Positions 50,819-60,379 of a DNA stretch of 64,000 nt are shown here, piece by piece. Location: positions 1-64,000 of the forward strand of contig UPZA01000004.1 in NCBI GenBank assembly GCA_900538575.1, written 5' to 3'. The stretch comes from an uncultured Ruminococcus sp. Lineage in GTDB: Bacteria; Bacillota; Clostridia; Oscillospirales; Ruminococcaceae. Under the pieces are notes generated by a model. That model did no database searches. It was not told the DNA's origin and saw only the letters and a program-made list of their open reading frames with translations. Position 1 is the stretch's first letter. Every line of letters starts with the position of its first letter. The translations under genes were made by a program, and so were the position numbers.

Positions 50819-51679
50819 TTATTTTACAGTTGTTATATCGCTTCCAAACCATTTGGTTGAAATTTCTCCCAACTTTCCATCTGCTTTCATTTCACTGAGA
50901 ATTTTCTGTACCTCGTCGCGAAGCTTTTGATCATTTTTTCTGAAACCTATGGCATATTCTTCTTCCTCAAGACCGTCCGGAAGAGACACATAATCCTTAC
51001 CGCTGGACTTTATCTCAAAATCAGCTACTACTGAATCAAGAAATACAGCGTCGACTATTCCAAGATCAAGCTGCTGAAGAGCTTCTACATTTGTAGACAT
51101 AGCCTGAACCGTTATGCTGTCAGATATATCGCACTTTTCAAGAATTTCCTGCGCAGTAGAACCGTTTTGAACCGCTATGGTTTTTCCCTTTAAATCCTCC
51201 ATGCCTTTAGCTTCGCTTGAAGGACCTACTACAAATATCATTGAATTTTTCATATAAGGCTCTGAGAGATTCATAGCTTCTTCGCGTCCCGAATTGACAG
51301 ACATTCCGTTCCAAATGCAATCTATCTTGCCGACGTTCAAATCCTGCTCCTTAGTTTTCCAGTTTATAGGCTCTTTCACCAGCTCGACTCCAAGCCTGCT
51401 GCAAACCTCTTCGGCAACGTCAATATCAAAGCCTACAATTTCGTCGTTTTCATCTGTATATCCCATAGGCTTGAAAGTCGCGTCAAGACCAAGAATAAAC
51501 TTGCCGCTATCCAGAACCTTCTGAAGAGATTCGTCGGCGTCGGCAGAATATGAAGATTCCTTATTTTCATTTGATTTTTCGGAATTACATGCGGCAAACG
51601 TCATCATCATAAAAGACGCAATTGAAATTCCAAGGATTCGTTTAATCGCGGATTTTTTCATATAATTCTTTCCTTTCAT
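50819..51679 (-). CDS. Amino acid ABC transporter substrate-binding lipoprotein
   Basis: 286 residues; the start used in the cell is probably the ATG 15 bases inside (MKKSAIKRIL), after AAAGGAAAG. Lipobox MTFAAC. The mature protein is a family 3 solute-binding protein: LDATFKPMGYTDENDEIVGFDID near the N-terminus, KTIAVQNGSTAQEIL, and IGFRKNDQKLRDEVQKIL. It binds an amino acid outside the membrane. The acidic Asp in GFDIDVAEE matches the residue that holds the ligand amino group. Confidence 0.92.
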   Translation of the reverse strand: MKGKNYMKKSAIKRILGISIASFMMMTFAACNSEKSNENKESSYSADADESLQKVLDSGKFILGLDATFKPMGYTDENDEIVGFDIDVAEEVCSRLGVELVKEPINWKTKEQDLNVGKIDCIWNGMSVNSGREEAMNLSEPYMKNSMIFVVGPSSEAKGMEDLKGKTIAVQNGSTAQEILEKCDISDSITVQAMSTNVEALQQLDLGIVDAVFLDSVVADFEIKSSGKDYVSLPDGLEEEEYAIGFRKNDQKLRDEVQKILSEMKADGKLGEISTKWFGSDITTVK

Positions 51680-51693
51680 AATACGCTTTTACT

Positions 51694-51722
51694 ATGATAC
51701 CATGTTAAAGCCGCATTGTAAA
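51694..51722 (-). promoter_or_regulatory. Promoter of the amino acid ABC operon
   Basis: TTTACA (51722-51717) and TATCAT (51699-51694) are 17 bases apart on the minus strand. Confidence 0.65.
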
Positions 51723-51755
51723 GAAATTATAAGAAAATTGTAGAAATATATAAAA

Positions 51756-52874
51756 TCAAAACTCTCCGACCGCATGTTTTCGGCATTTTGATTTTTTTCT
51801 ATCGGCTGAATTAGAAAGCAGCTCAGAGGGATTTTTTCTGAATATCTTACGGTAAATAATTCCTGTCAGCTTTACTGCTAATTTTGCAGCTTTTTTATAG
51901 GAAATTTCAAATTCTCCCGCATACGTCATTACATCGCCGTTAAATCCCTTTTTAAATCTGTAAACGCCGTAATTAGGGTGTGTTTCATCTTTGTAAAACG
52001 GTATTCCTTGAAAATCATACAACCAACAGCCGTTTTCAATTGCCCAGCATATCATATTCCATTGCATCAGATAATTAGGCATGACATTTCTGTATTTAGC
52101 CGTAGAAGCCCCATATACATAGCAGGTCTTTCCGGCATATTGAGTGGTAATCGCTCCGGAAACGGGTGTCCCTTCATAATAGCACATATAAAGACGACAG
52201 TGTTCACCGAGATTTTCAATCATCCGTTCAAAGTACTCTCGGCTTCTAATACAGAAGCCGTCTCGTTCTCCGGTTTCTTTCATAAGACCATAAAAATCGT
52301 CAAGACTTTCCCTTCCGCAGATACGGCACTCAACTCCCTTTCTTTCGGCAACTCTTATATTATACCTCCACTTTTTATGGAATGAACTAAATATTTCCTC
52401 TTTGGTCCTTCCGTTTATTTTCAGCATATAATTATTTCTTGCCTGAATAGTTGAAAGCTCCGGAGCGTCTTTTTTAAAACTAAATCCGGTTTTTTTGAAA
52501 GCATTAATCTCTTCCTCGTCGTTTTCCATAATGCAGGGATCAAAAATTATCTGGTATGCTTTATACTTTTTTCTTATTATTTCCACTCCTTCCATGATCT
52601 GTGAAATTTGGCTGATGTCTTTATAATCGCAGACCGGTCCGTGAGGCGAATATAAAAACGCCCTGTTCAACACCGGTATTTTCCGTATAAGTATCAACGC
52701 CGACGCGATTATGACGTTTTCTTCATTCCTTACAATAACGGCCTCATAACCCCAATCATGCTTAACACCTGTCCACCGAATAGACTGCATAAAATTTCCG
52801 TTCGTATGGTTTTCCACAAAATCTTCATACTCTTTTATTTTGCTCGTATCGTTTTTATTTAATATTTCCGTCAT
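51756..52874 (-). CDS. FemAB-family aminoacyl/peptidoglycan bridge transferase
   Basis: 372 residues from the ATG at 52874 with AAGGATG upstream. It has two GNAT-like halves, the first with GNFMQSIRWTGVKHDWGYEAV and SPHGPVCDYKD, the second with ISSFHKKWRYNIRVAERKGVE and GSxxY-type KYRNVMPNYLMQWNMI. This is the FemX/MurM family that adds amino acids from aminoacyl-tRNA to lipid II stem peptides. It ends in a basic stretch (KKSKCRKH). It is monocistronic, between the amino acid transporter and the cytidylate-kinase-like gene. Confidence 0.85.
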   Translation of the reverse strand: MTEILNKNDTSKIKEYEDFVENHTNGNFMQSIRWTGVKHDWGYEAVIVRNEENVIIASALILIRKIPVLNRAFLYSPHGPVCDYKDISQISQIMEGVEIIRKKYKAYQIIFDPCIMENDEEEINAFKKTGFSFKKDAPELSTIQARNNYMLKINGRTKEEIFSSFHKKWRYNIRVAERKGVECRICGRESLDDFYGLMKETGERDGFCIRSREYFERMIENLGEHCRLYMCYYEGTPVSGAITTQYAGKTCYVYGASTAKYRNVMPNYLMQWNMICWAIENGCWLYDFQGIPFYKDETHPNYGVYRFKKGFNGDVMTYAGEFEISYKKAAKLAVKLTGIIYRKIFRKNPSELLSNSADRKKSKCRKHAVGEF

Positions 52875-52972
52875 TACTATCATCCTTTTAAACAAAGAAA
52901 TAATAATGATGCATCATTTATATTGAGAACTCACTTAATAAACGATTTTAAAAGTCAAAATACTGCATAAAA

Positions 52973-53002
52973 TAAAAAAAGACCGAATTTATCGGTCTTT
53001 TT
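52973..53002 (-). terminator. Terminator of the MarR-ABC operon
   Basis: AAAAAAAGACCGA and TCGGTCTTTTTT pair around a 5-base loop, 14 bases past the stop codon of the last gene. Confidence 0.85.
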
Positions 53003-53015
53003 TATAATATTAATA

Positions 53016-53615
53016 TTATCTTGCACATTCCGATATAACCGAAGCGCATTTTTCAATACTCAAAACACTGCTGTCAAGTACCAAATCATATCCGGAATAA
53101 TCCTTCCAGTCATTTCCGAAGTTTGATTTGTAATATGCAGCGCGCCGCTTATCATACCGTTTTATTACATTTTTCAGTTCGTCGTCACTGATCCCATATA
53201 AATTCCTTGCTCTTTTTTCACGAAATTCATATGAAGCGTGAATAAATACTTTCAATACATCGCTTCTGTCTTTAAGCGCAAAGGCTGCTGTTCTTCCTAC
53301 AAAAACCGCCGGACCGTTTCCGGACAGTTCTCTGATGATATTCATTTCATCTAAGCTAAGGGATTCGGAAACAGTAGGAGCATTATCGGATCCCTTTGTT
53401 ATACTCGACATTTTATAGAGCGAATACAAAAAGCTTCCGGCAGTATTTTCTTCAAGCTCTTCAATGTATTCCACGGAAACTCCCCTGTTCTTAGCGGCTC
53501 TTTCAAGTATTTCCCTGCCGTAACAGGGAATATTTAGGATATCTGATACCTTTTTGCCTATTTCGCTTCCGCCGCTTGCATACTCTCTTTCTATCGCAAT
53601 ATAGTTATATTTCAT
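53016..53615 (-). CDS. Cytidylate kinase-like family protein
   Basis: A 199-residue P-loop kinase-like protein. The N-terminal IAIEREYASGGSEIGKKVSDIL replaces the usual GxxGxGKS loop, a hallmark of the cytidylate-kinase-like 2 family. VFVGRTAAFALKDRSDVLKVFIHA and ERRARNLYGI-type segments follow. A nucleotide kinase role is not proven for the family. It is the last gene of the MarR-ABC operon, 12 bases after the second ABC gene, which is not an expected neighbour. Confidence 0.8.
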   Translation of the reverse strand: MKYNYIAIEREYASGGSEIGKKVSDILNIPCYGREILERAAKNRGVSVEYIEELEENTAGSFLYSLYKMSSITKGSDNAPTVSESLSLDEMNIIRELSGNGPAVFVGRTAAFALKDRSDVLKVFIHASYEFREKRARNLYGISDDELKNVIKRYDKRRAAYYKSNFGNDWKDYSGYDLVLDSSVLSIEKCASVISECAR

Positions 53616-53627
53616 TTCCGCTCCTCC

Positions 53628-55454
53628 TTACGACGCCTTTTCAAACTGACTGTTATAAAGCTCCGCATAAAATCCGCCCTTTTCAAGCAGCTCCTGATGA
53701 TTTCCGCTTTCAATTATATCTCCGTCCTTCATAACGAGTATAAGATCTGCATTTTTAATAGTTGAAAGCCTATGGGCGATAACAAACGAAGTTCTGCCCT
53801 CGGTCAGCTTATCCATTGCTTCCTGAATCTGAATTTCTGTTCTGGTATCGACAGAGCTTGTAGCCTCGTCAAGAATAAGAAGCGGAGCATTTTCAATCAT
53901 AGCTCTGGCAATAGTAATAAGCTGCTTTTGTCCCGCGGATAAATTAGCCTTATCATTTAATACTGTGTCATATCCGTCAGGCAAAGTCTTGATGAAATGA
54001 TCTATGCCAACAGCTTTGCATGCTCTGGTGATCTCTTCGTCAGTAACCCCCTCCTTGCTGTAGACAATATTTTCACGTATTGTTCCCTCAAACAGCCATG
54101 TGTCCTGAAGCACCATACAGAAAAGATCATGGACATTTTCTCTTGTAAGCTCATTTGTAGGAATTCCGTCGATTAAAATCTTTCCGGAATTAAGCTCATA
54201 AAATCTCATCAGCAGATTTACCATTGTCGTCTTTCCTGCTCCCGTCGGACCAACTATTGCTATTTTCTGTCCGGCTTTGGCATGAGCTGAAAAGTTATTT
54301 ATTATAATTTTATCCTTAACATAACCGAATCTGACATTTTTGAATTCAACATCTCCGCGTGCATTTTCAAGCCGTTTGGTTTTCTCAGATTCGTCAGACA
54401 TTTCTTCTTCCGCAAGAAATTCAAATACACGCTCCGAAGCGGCCGCCGTTGTCTGAAGGTTTGTAACGGCCTGAGCAATCTGCGATAATGGATTGGTAAA
54501 CAATCTTATATAAATCATAAAAGCGACAATAACGCCGAAGCTGATTTTATCGTTAATTACTAGAGCCGCGCCTACAACGCATACAGCGACATATCCGAAA
54601 TTTCCTATAAAATTCATAAGAGGCATCATCAGCCCTGAAAGAAACTGGGATTTCCACGCGCTGTCATAAAGCTTGCCATTTATTTCTTCAAAATCGTTCA
54701 CCGCTTTTTTTGTTCCGTTATAAACCTTTACTACGTTATGACCGGTATAAATTTCTTCAATATGACCGTTGATTCTTCCAAGCTCGGTCTGCTGACGTAT
54801 AAAGTGCTTCTGTGATACAGCCATGATGAACATCATTATTCCGAAGCCTATTACTGTTGCCGCTACAGCGGTCAAAGCCATAATCCAGTTAGTTACTATC
54901 ATCATAATAAGAGAGCCTATAAGCATAGTGACTGCCGTAACAAGCGTTCCTATACTCATATTAAGCGTCTGACCTATCATATCTATATCATTTGTAACGC
55001 GGCTTAACACGTCGCCGAAGCTGGTCTTATTAAAATAATTCAGCGGAACCTTATTTATTTTTAAGGATATTGCAGTTCTTAGTCCTTTTGTTATCTTCTG
55101 CGTTACCGTTGTCATTATAAAGCCCTGTATATAAGTAAATACAAAGCTTAACGCATAAAGCGTTACCAAAAGATAGCCTATATCCGCTATGGCGTCTATA
55201 TCTATTCCTTGCATAAATCCTTCGGTAATAATATCAGTCATATCCTGTAGCTTGTTAGGGCCGATCAATGAAAAAATTGTGCCTATAACAGCCAAAGCAA
55301 GCGCTATTATTACTGCAGGAATATATTTTCTGGAATATAAAACAAGACTTTTAGCCGCCTTTTTGATGTCCTTCGGCTTTTCGCCTGCTCCCATTCCGCC
55401 GCCGGGACCATGCCCCCTGTGCTGAGGACGGCTGTTTTTAATCTCACTGCTCAT
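53628..55454 (-). CDS. ABC exporter half-transporter B
   Basis: 608 residues from the ATG at 55454, which overlaps the stop of the first exporter gene. It has a Gly/His-rich N-tail (PQHRGHGPGGGMGAGEKP), six membrane helices (about 40-330), and an ATPase with GPTGAGKTTMVNLL, LSAGQKQLITIARAMI (signature Gly-to-Ala: LSAGQ) and LLILDEATSSVDTRTE. It pairs with the adjacent half-transporter as a heterodimeric multidrug/lipid exporter of the LmrCD/BmrCD type under MarR control. Confidence 0.9.
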   Translation of the reverse strand: MSSEIKNSRPQHRGHGPGGGMGAGEKPKDIKKAAKSLVLYSRKYIPAVIIALALAVIGTIFSLIGPNKLQDMTDIITEGFMQGIDIDAIADIGYLLVTLYALSFVFTYIQGFIMTTVTQKITKGLRTAISLKINKVPLNYFNKTSFGDVLSRVTNDIDMIGQTLNMSIGTLVTAVTMLIGSLIMMIVTNWIMALTAVAATVIGFGIMMFIMAVSQKHFIRQQTELGRINGHIEEIYTGHNVVKVYNGTKKAVNDFEEINGKLYDSAWKSQFLSGLMMPLMNFIGNFGYVAVCVVGAALVINDKISFGVIVAFMIYIRLFTNPLSQIAQAVTNLQTTAAASERVFEFLAEEEMSDESEKTKRLENARGDVEFKNVRFGYVKDKIIINNFSAHAKAGQKIAIVGPTGAGKTTMVNLLMRFYELNSGKILIDGIPTNELTRENVHDLFCMVLQDTWLFEGTIRENIVYSKEGVTDEEITRACKAVGIDHFIKTLPDGYDTVLNDKANLSAGQKQLITIARAMIENAPLLILDEATSSVDTRTEIQIQEAMDKLTEGRTSFVIAHRLSTIKNADLILVMKDGDIIESGNHQELLEKGGFYAELYNSQFEKAS

Positions 55455-57210
55455 TTTCCAGTTCCTCCTTTGAAAGCTGCGACAGCGCAATCTGCCGGTA
55501 AATATCACATGTTTTCATAAGCTCCTCGTGGGTTCCTCTGCCCGCTATTTTTCCCTCGTCAAGAACTATTATCATATCGGCGTCCTTGATAGTTCCTATT
55601 CTTTGAGCAACTATTATCGACGTAGTGTCAGCAGTCTCTTTTTTCAGTACAGACCTTAACACACGGTCGGTTTTATAGTCAAGAGCTGAGAAAGAATCGT
55701 CAAATATATATATTTCAGGTTTGCGGCATACGGCTCTTGCTATAGAAAGCCTCTGCTTCTGACCTCCCGACAGGTTTGCGCCGCCCTGTGCGACTGCCGC
55801 TTCGTACTGGTTTTCCATACCCTCCACAAAATCTGACGCCTGAGCTATTGAAACAGCCCTTTTCACCGTTTCTTCAGAATATTCTCCAAGACCGTTTTCT
55901 CCGTAAGCAACGTTAGATGAAACAGTACCGCTGAACATAACTGTTTTCTGCGAAACATATCCCAGCTTATTATAAAGCGATTCTAAATTATATTCTTTTA
56001 CATTTACACCGTCTATGAGAACTTCGCCTTCAGTGGCGTCATAAAATCTTGGAATTAGGTTTACAAGAGTGCTTTTTCCGCTTCCGGTAGAGCCGATAAA
56101 CGCTACTGTCTGCCCCCTTTTCGCCTTAAAGGAAATATTTTTCAGTATATAATCAGCAGCGTCCGGGTATTTAAAGCTTACATTCTTAAATTCAACCTCG
56201 CCCTTTATGTCCTTAGAAGCGCTCTTTAAATTTCCGTTTACAATATTAGGCTTGGTTTCCAGAACCTCGTTAATTCTCTTAGCTGCAACGCTTGCTCTCG
56301 GCGCCATAATAAATATCATAACCATCATGGTGAAAGCCATTACAACCTGAATTGCATAGGATGAAAAAACGACCATATCAGAAAACAAGTCAATTTTATC
56401 ATTCATTGCCGCCGCATTGATCAAATGGGCTCCTATCCAGTAAATAGCAAGAGAAAGTCCACTCATAATCAATTGCATACCCGGCGACATTATTGACATT
56501 ACACGTCCTGTAAACAGATGGGTATAAGTAAGGTCCTCGTTTGCCTTTTCAAACTTTTTCTGCTGATATCCTTCAGCGTTATAAGCCCTTACTACCCTTA
56601 TTCCCATAAGGTTTTCCCTTGTTACTCTATTGAGATTATCGGTATATGTCTGTATAACCTTAAACTTCGGAAATGCAAAAATCAAAGCGATGCCGATAAT
56701 AATAAACAATACTAAAACTGCTCCGCCGGTTACAGCGGTCCATTGCCAGCTCTTTCCCAATATCTTACAGACTGCCCAGACCGCAAGTATAGGTCCCTTT
56801 ATCATTACCTGAAGGCCCATTGCAATAAGCATCTGAACCTGCGTTACGTCGTTAGTTGAACGCGTTATAAGACTTGAAGTAGAAAATCCGTTGATTTCCT
56901 CCATTGAAAAATCAGAAACCTTTTTAAACAGCATAGAACGCAGTCTTTTGGAAAATCCCGCCGCTATTTTTGCAGCAAAAAAACCTACGATTACGGACAT
57001 AGCAACACTGCCGAGCGCACAAAAAAGCATTTTTGCTCCTTCGGTAAGAACGTCGGATATATGACTGCCTTCCGTCGTAACAAGCTTGGTTATCTCCGAC
57101 ATATAATCAGGCAGCTTCAAATCAAGCCATACTTGACCGACTATAAATAATATACTTGCCGCTACCATTATAAGCTCTTTTTTCTTTAAATATTTAAAAA
57201 TCTTCAGCAT
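55444..57210 (-). CDS. ABC exporter half-transporter A
   Basis: A 588-residue protein with six membrane helices and an ATPase containing GSTGSGKSTLVNLI, the LSGGQKQRLSIARAV signature and IYIFDDSFSALDYKTD. In Walker B the usual Glu after Asp is Asp (FDDSFS), the mark of the catalytically degenerate site in heterodimeric exporters, complementing the canonical DEATSS of its partner. It follows marR by 21 bases. Confidence 0.92.
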   Translation of the reverse strand: MLKIFKYLKKKELIMVAASILFIVGQVWLDLKLPDYMSEITKLVTTEGSHISDVLTEGAKMLFCALGSVAMSVIVGFFAAKIAAGFSKRLRSMLFKKVSDFSMEEINGFSTSSLITRSTNDVTQVQMLIAMGLQVMIKGPILAVWAVCKILGKSWQWTAVTGGAVLVLFIIIGIALIFAFPKFKVIQTYTDNLNRVTRENLMGIRVVRAYNAEGYQQKKFEKANEDLTYTHLFTGRVMSIMSPGMQLIMSGLSLAIYWIGAHLINAAAMNDKIDLFSDMVVFSSYAIQVVMAFTMMVMIFIMAPRASVAAKRINEVLETKPNIVNGNLKSASKDIKGEVEFKNVSFKYPDAADYILKNISFKAKRGQTVAFIGSTGSGKSTLVNLIPRFYDATEGEVLIDGVNVKEYNLESLYNKLGYVSQKTVMFSGTVSSNVAYGENGLGEYSEETVKRAVSIAQASDFVEGMENQYEAAVAQGGANLSGGQKQRLSIARAVCRKPEIYIFDDSFSALDYKTDRVLRSVLKKETADTTSIIVAQRIGTIKDADMIIVLDEGKIAGRGTHEELMKTCDIYRQIALSQLSKEELENEQ

Positions 57211-57231
57211 CTTTTCTCTCCCTCGCCAATA

Positions 57232-57666
57232 TTATTCAAAGTTTTTGCGTATTTTTGTTATTATACATGAAAATTGCTCAACCTCCTCGTCAGTAAGATT
57301 ATCGGCAAATTTTTCCCCCATTGTTCTCATATCATTTTCAATAAGTTCATTGATTTCCATTGCTTTTTCAGTCAGCACAATTTTTTTAAGACGCGCGTCA
57401 TAATCTACAGATTCTCTTTTTATCAATCCCTTTTTTTCCATTAACTTTATCGTTCTTGATACCGTTGAACGTCTTATTGAAAAAGCGTCTTCTATATCCT
57501 TCTGAAAGATTTCACGATCCCTGTTATGAAATAAAAAGCCGAGAACCCAGCAATTACTTCCGGTATATTTTTCAGCATATTTTATACCGTTACTATTATC
57601 TACATAACGTCTTAAAATGTTTCCCAGTGACAAAAATTCAAAGCAAAGCTTTTGTTTATTGTCCAT
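57232..57666 (-). CDS. MarR-family repressor of the ABC exporter
   Basis: 144 residues from the ATG at 57666, with GGGGGTG upstream. The winged helix is at about 50-110 (FQKDIEDAFSIRRSTVSRTIKLMEKKGLIKRE, then a DYDARLKKIVLT wing). MarR proteins release DNA on binding lipophilic or phenolic compounds. As the first gene of the operon, downstream of clustered palindromes, it very likely autoregulates itself and the exporter. Confidence 0.92.
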   Translation of the reverse strand: MDNKQKLCFEFLSLGNILRRYVDNSNGIKYAEKYTGSNCWVLGFLFHNRDREIFQKDIEDAFSIRRSTVSRTIKLMEKKGLIKRESVDYDARLKKIVLTEKAMEINELIENDMRTMGEKFADNLTDEEVEQFSCIITKIRKNFE

Positions 57667-57683
57667 TTTTTTCACCCCCGTTA

Positions 57684-57756
57684 CTCAACCGCAACTTTGT
57701 TGAGCAGCTAACTGTTAGCTTGCTAACATTATATCACCATTTTCATCTTTTGTCAA
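57684..57756 (-). promoter_or_regulatory. MarR operon promoter with three palindromes
   Basis: TTGACA (57756-57751) and TATAAT (57733-57728) are 17 bases apart. Immediately downstream are GTTAGCTTGCTAAC (57714-57727), the overlapping AGCTAACTGTTAGCT (57706-57720), and CTCAAC...GTTGAG (57684-57704). A MarR dimer on any of these would block initiation. Confidence 0.8.
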
Positions 57757-57796
57757 TAGTCACAAATAAATCCTTAACATATTGTAATAAATAAAC

Positions 57797-57825
57797 AAAA
57801 GCAGCGGAACAATCCGCTGCTTTTT
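57797..57825 (-). terminator. Terminator of the comEC-holA-rnmV-MBOAT-DHHW operon
   Basis: AAAAGCAGCGGA and TCCGCTGCTTTTT pair around ACAA, 7 bases past the DHHW gene stop. The A-rich arm gives a U-run on the minus strand. Confidence 0.85.
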
Positions 57826-57831
57826 ATATAT

Positions 57832-58965
57832 TTATTGAGTCAATCCAATATTTTTTATATTTTTATCAGTCGAAAAGGTTGAAGCATTATATAAAAACAA
57901 AGTCTGATCATAATCATCAGGATTTATAAAATCCGTTACAGAGGTTTTCAAATAACGCAGGTCTATAACGGTTATCTGAGAGTAATTCTGTATAAAAAAC
58001 GGTACTATACTATTGGCATAGGAATCCTTAATTAAAAGCAATCTTTTATCAGTATCCGTATTTGTTTTTATATCGGTCAGCGCTCTGTTATGACCTAAAA
58101 AGAAACAATATTTATCGTTTGTATCAAGAAAATCAGGAAAATAAATATCGTTTGTATGTTGTTCATTTATTCCGTCGTTCATCAAAACGTCAACCGCCGT
58201 TTTGTCGTTATTAGACTTATATAAATTAATAATATCAGGTTTTAATCCGTCATAAAGACATTTTGAATAAAATGTTCCTCTAAAATCGCTGCTTACATGA
58301 ATTATATCATAATCTTCAAAACTGGTTATACCCATTTTTTTAGCGGCATATTTATAAGCTGTAAACGCTCCCTCCGACGTCCAATGATGATCCGTTCTAT
58401 AATAAAGATACTTATCACGCTCAGTATACATAGCGTCCCAAATATCTATAACTCCTATATCTTCATTGAGCTTATTATAAATATCAGCAATCAGACTTTT
58501 CTGATTAATCTGCGGAAAATAGTCTTTTAGCTCATCCCCGTAAATGCCGGCTGAGGTTGGAGCAATCAAGGCATATACTTCCGTATCGTAAGTATCCGAA
58601 AATTTATTCACTGCATTGACCGACAAATTAATTTCACGGTAATCCGGCTCAGGCAGCTTTTCAAGCATACGGTCACTGCATATATAAATATTGTTTATTG
58701 CACTTTTTCCGCTTAATCTTTCAGCCGTCATCTTTGCTTTTACCCAGTTAATTCTGAATGGAAAATGATCTGACAAATAGGCCTCTATTCCGTTCATATA
58801 CGACTTATCTATTATATTTTGCGCTGATATTTCCGGGAAATTTTTTAATGGTCTGTTCTCGGTTTCAGAGTAATCGTCCTTTTTCAATATCATAAAGACT
58901 ATGGGAAAAATAAATATTAAAATCATAAATAAAATGGCTGATTTAATATACTGTTTGTTTTTCAT
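57832..58965 (-). CDS. DHHW/AlgJ-like SGNH O-acetylation protein
   Basis: A 377-residue protein with an N-terminal membrane anchor (about 8-27) and an outer SGNH-like hydrolase domain. The motif YRTDHHWTSEGAF (His-His, about 195-207) and the nucleophile region LLIKDSYANSIVPFF match AlgJ/AlgX and the DHHW family that move acetyl groups onto surface polysaccharides. It is encoded 10 bases after the MBOAT gene, the standard pair: MBOAT carries acetyl across the membrane and this protein transfers it outside. Confidence 0.85.
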   Translation of the reverse strand: MKNKQYIKSAILFMILIFIFPIVFMILKKDDYSETENRPLKNFPEISAQNIIDKSYMNGIEAYLSDHFPFRINWVKAKMTAERLSGKSAINNIYICSDRMLEKLPEPDYREINLSVNAVNKFSDTYDTEVYALIAPTSAGIYGDELKDYFPQINQKSLIADIYNKLNEDIGVIDIWDAMYTERDKYLYYRTDHHWTSEGAFTAYKYAAKKMGITSFEDYDIIHVSSDFRGTFYSKCLYDGLKPDIINLYKSNNDKTAVDVLMNDGINEQHTNDIYFPDFLDTNDKYCFFLGHNRALTDIKTNTDTDKRLLLIKDSYANSIVPFFIQNYSQITVIDLRYLKTSVTDFINPDDYDQTLFLYNASTFSTDKNIKNIGLTQ

Positions 58966-58975
58966 TTACGCCCTC

Positions 58976-60367
58976 CTAAAACCTGAAATACAAAAACGGA
59001 TTATAGCTTGCGTCCACAAGAAACGCCGTGCAAATCAACATCATTGCAGTCTGAACCAAGGGCATAACGTTTGAAAGAACCTTTGACATCGAAAAACTGC
59101 GTTTTAATTTGTCATATAAATTCTTCATAAAATTGCCTGAACCGATAATGCAGAGAAGAAAAATCAAAGCATAATTTTTAAGCTCATAAAATGCTATACT
59201 GTCAAACAGCTTACCGTTTCCTCCGAACATAGCTTTATAAAATTCACCGGCCGAAGAAAGATTTGCCGTATCAAATAGCACCCATCCGATTACTACAATA
59301 AAAAATGTATAAAAAATACTTAGCAGCGAAGGAAGTCTTTCAAGCTTTTTGCCAAGCCAGATTTTTTCTAATATAATAAAGCCTCCAAAATAAAGCCCCC
59401 ATATAATAAAATTCCAGCTTGCACCATGCCAGAATCCGGTAAGTCCCCATACAATTAACGTATTCCTAAGAGTTTTAAGCTTTCCGCAGCGATTGCCTCC
59501 AAGCGGAATATAAACATAAGATTTAAACCATGAACCAAGAGTTATGTGCCATCTTCTCCAAAATTCAGAAACACTTCGGGAAATATACGGATGATCAAAG
59601 TTTTCAGGAAAATTAAAACCCAGCATTTTTCCAAGTCCGACAGCCATATCTGAATAACCGGAAAAATCATAATAAATCTGAAACGTAAATGCGAGTATAC
59701 CTATCCATGCAGTTGCGGCGGAAAGCTCCGAATATTCCATTCCCTTGATTTCCGTCCATAAAAGCCCGATATTATTTGCAAGCAATACCTTTTTGGAAAG
59801 TCCGCGAACAAAAATTCCTGCTCCTTCTCCCAGAAGAAAAATATTTGTTTTTCTCGAATCAATTTCATTCTGAACATCCTCATATCTTACAATTGGACCT
59901 GCAACTATCTGCGGAAATAATGAAACATAAGTAGCGAAATTTAAAAAGCTTCTCTGAACCTTTATTTTTCTCATGTACATATCTATAGTATAGGACATAC
60001 TCTGGAAAGTGTAAAACGATATTCCTATAGGTAAAGGTAGCTGCTTTATTTCTATTCCAAATATACCGGCAAAAAATCCGCTGTATTTGAAAACTCCAAG
60101 AAGCCCCAGATTTATTATCAAAGAAACCAGCAAAGCCGCCGTTCGCTTTTTTTGATTATCGTCGTATTTATCAATAATCAGACCGGCCGCATAGTCGATA
60201 AATGATGAAAATATCATTATAACAACGTAAACCGGTTCGCCCCATGCATAAAAAAACAAACCCGACAAAAGCAAAACTATGTTTTTAATTTTCTTCGGCG
60301 ATATATAGTATATAAGAAGTACTGCCGGAAGAAAAAAATAAAGGAATGTTATACTCGAAAAAACCAT
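58976..60367 (-). CDS. MBOAT-family O-acyltransferase (AlgI-like)
   Basis: A 463-residue membrane protein with about 10-12 helices. The AlgI hallmarks are PLPIGISFYTFQSMSYTID, FPQIVAGPIVRY, SVSEFWRRWHITLGSWFKSYVYIPLGG and the catalytic His in GFWHGASWNFIIWG. It transfers acetyl groups through the membrane for polysaccharide acetylation with the downstream DHHW protein. It lies 12 bases after rnmV. Confidence 0.93.
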   Translation of the reverse strand: MVFSSITFLYFFLPAVLLIYYISPKKIKNIVLLLSGLFFYAWGEPVYVVIMIFSSFIDYAAGLIIDKYDDNQKKRTAALLVSLIINLGLLGVFKYSGFFAGIFGIEIKQLPLPIGISFYTFQSMSYTIDMYMRKIKVQRSFLNFATYVSLFPQIVAGPIVRYEDVQNEIDSRKTNIFLLGEGAGIFVRGLSKKVLLANNIGLLWTEIKGMEYSELSAATAWIGILAFTFQIYYDFSGYSDMAVGLGKMLGFNFPENFDHPYISRSVSEFWRRWHITLGSWFKSYVYIPLGGNRCGKLKTLRNTLIVWGLTGFWHGASWNFIIWGLYFGGFIILEKIWLGKKLERLPSLLSIFYTFFIVVIGWVLFDTANLSSAGEFYKAMFGGNGKLFDSIAFYELKNYALIFLLCIIGSGNFMKNLYDKLKRSFSMSKVLSNVMPLVQTAMMLICTAFLVDASYNPFLYFRF

Positions 60368-60379
60368 TTATTTCTCCTG

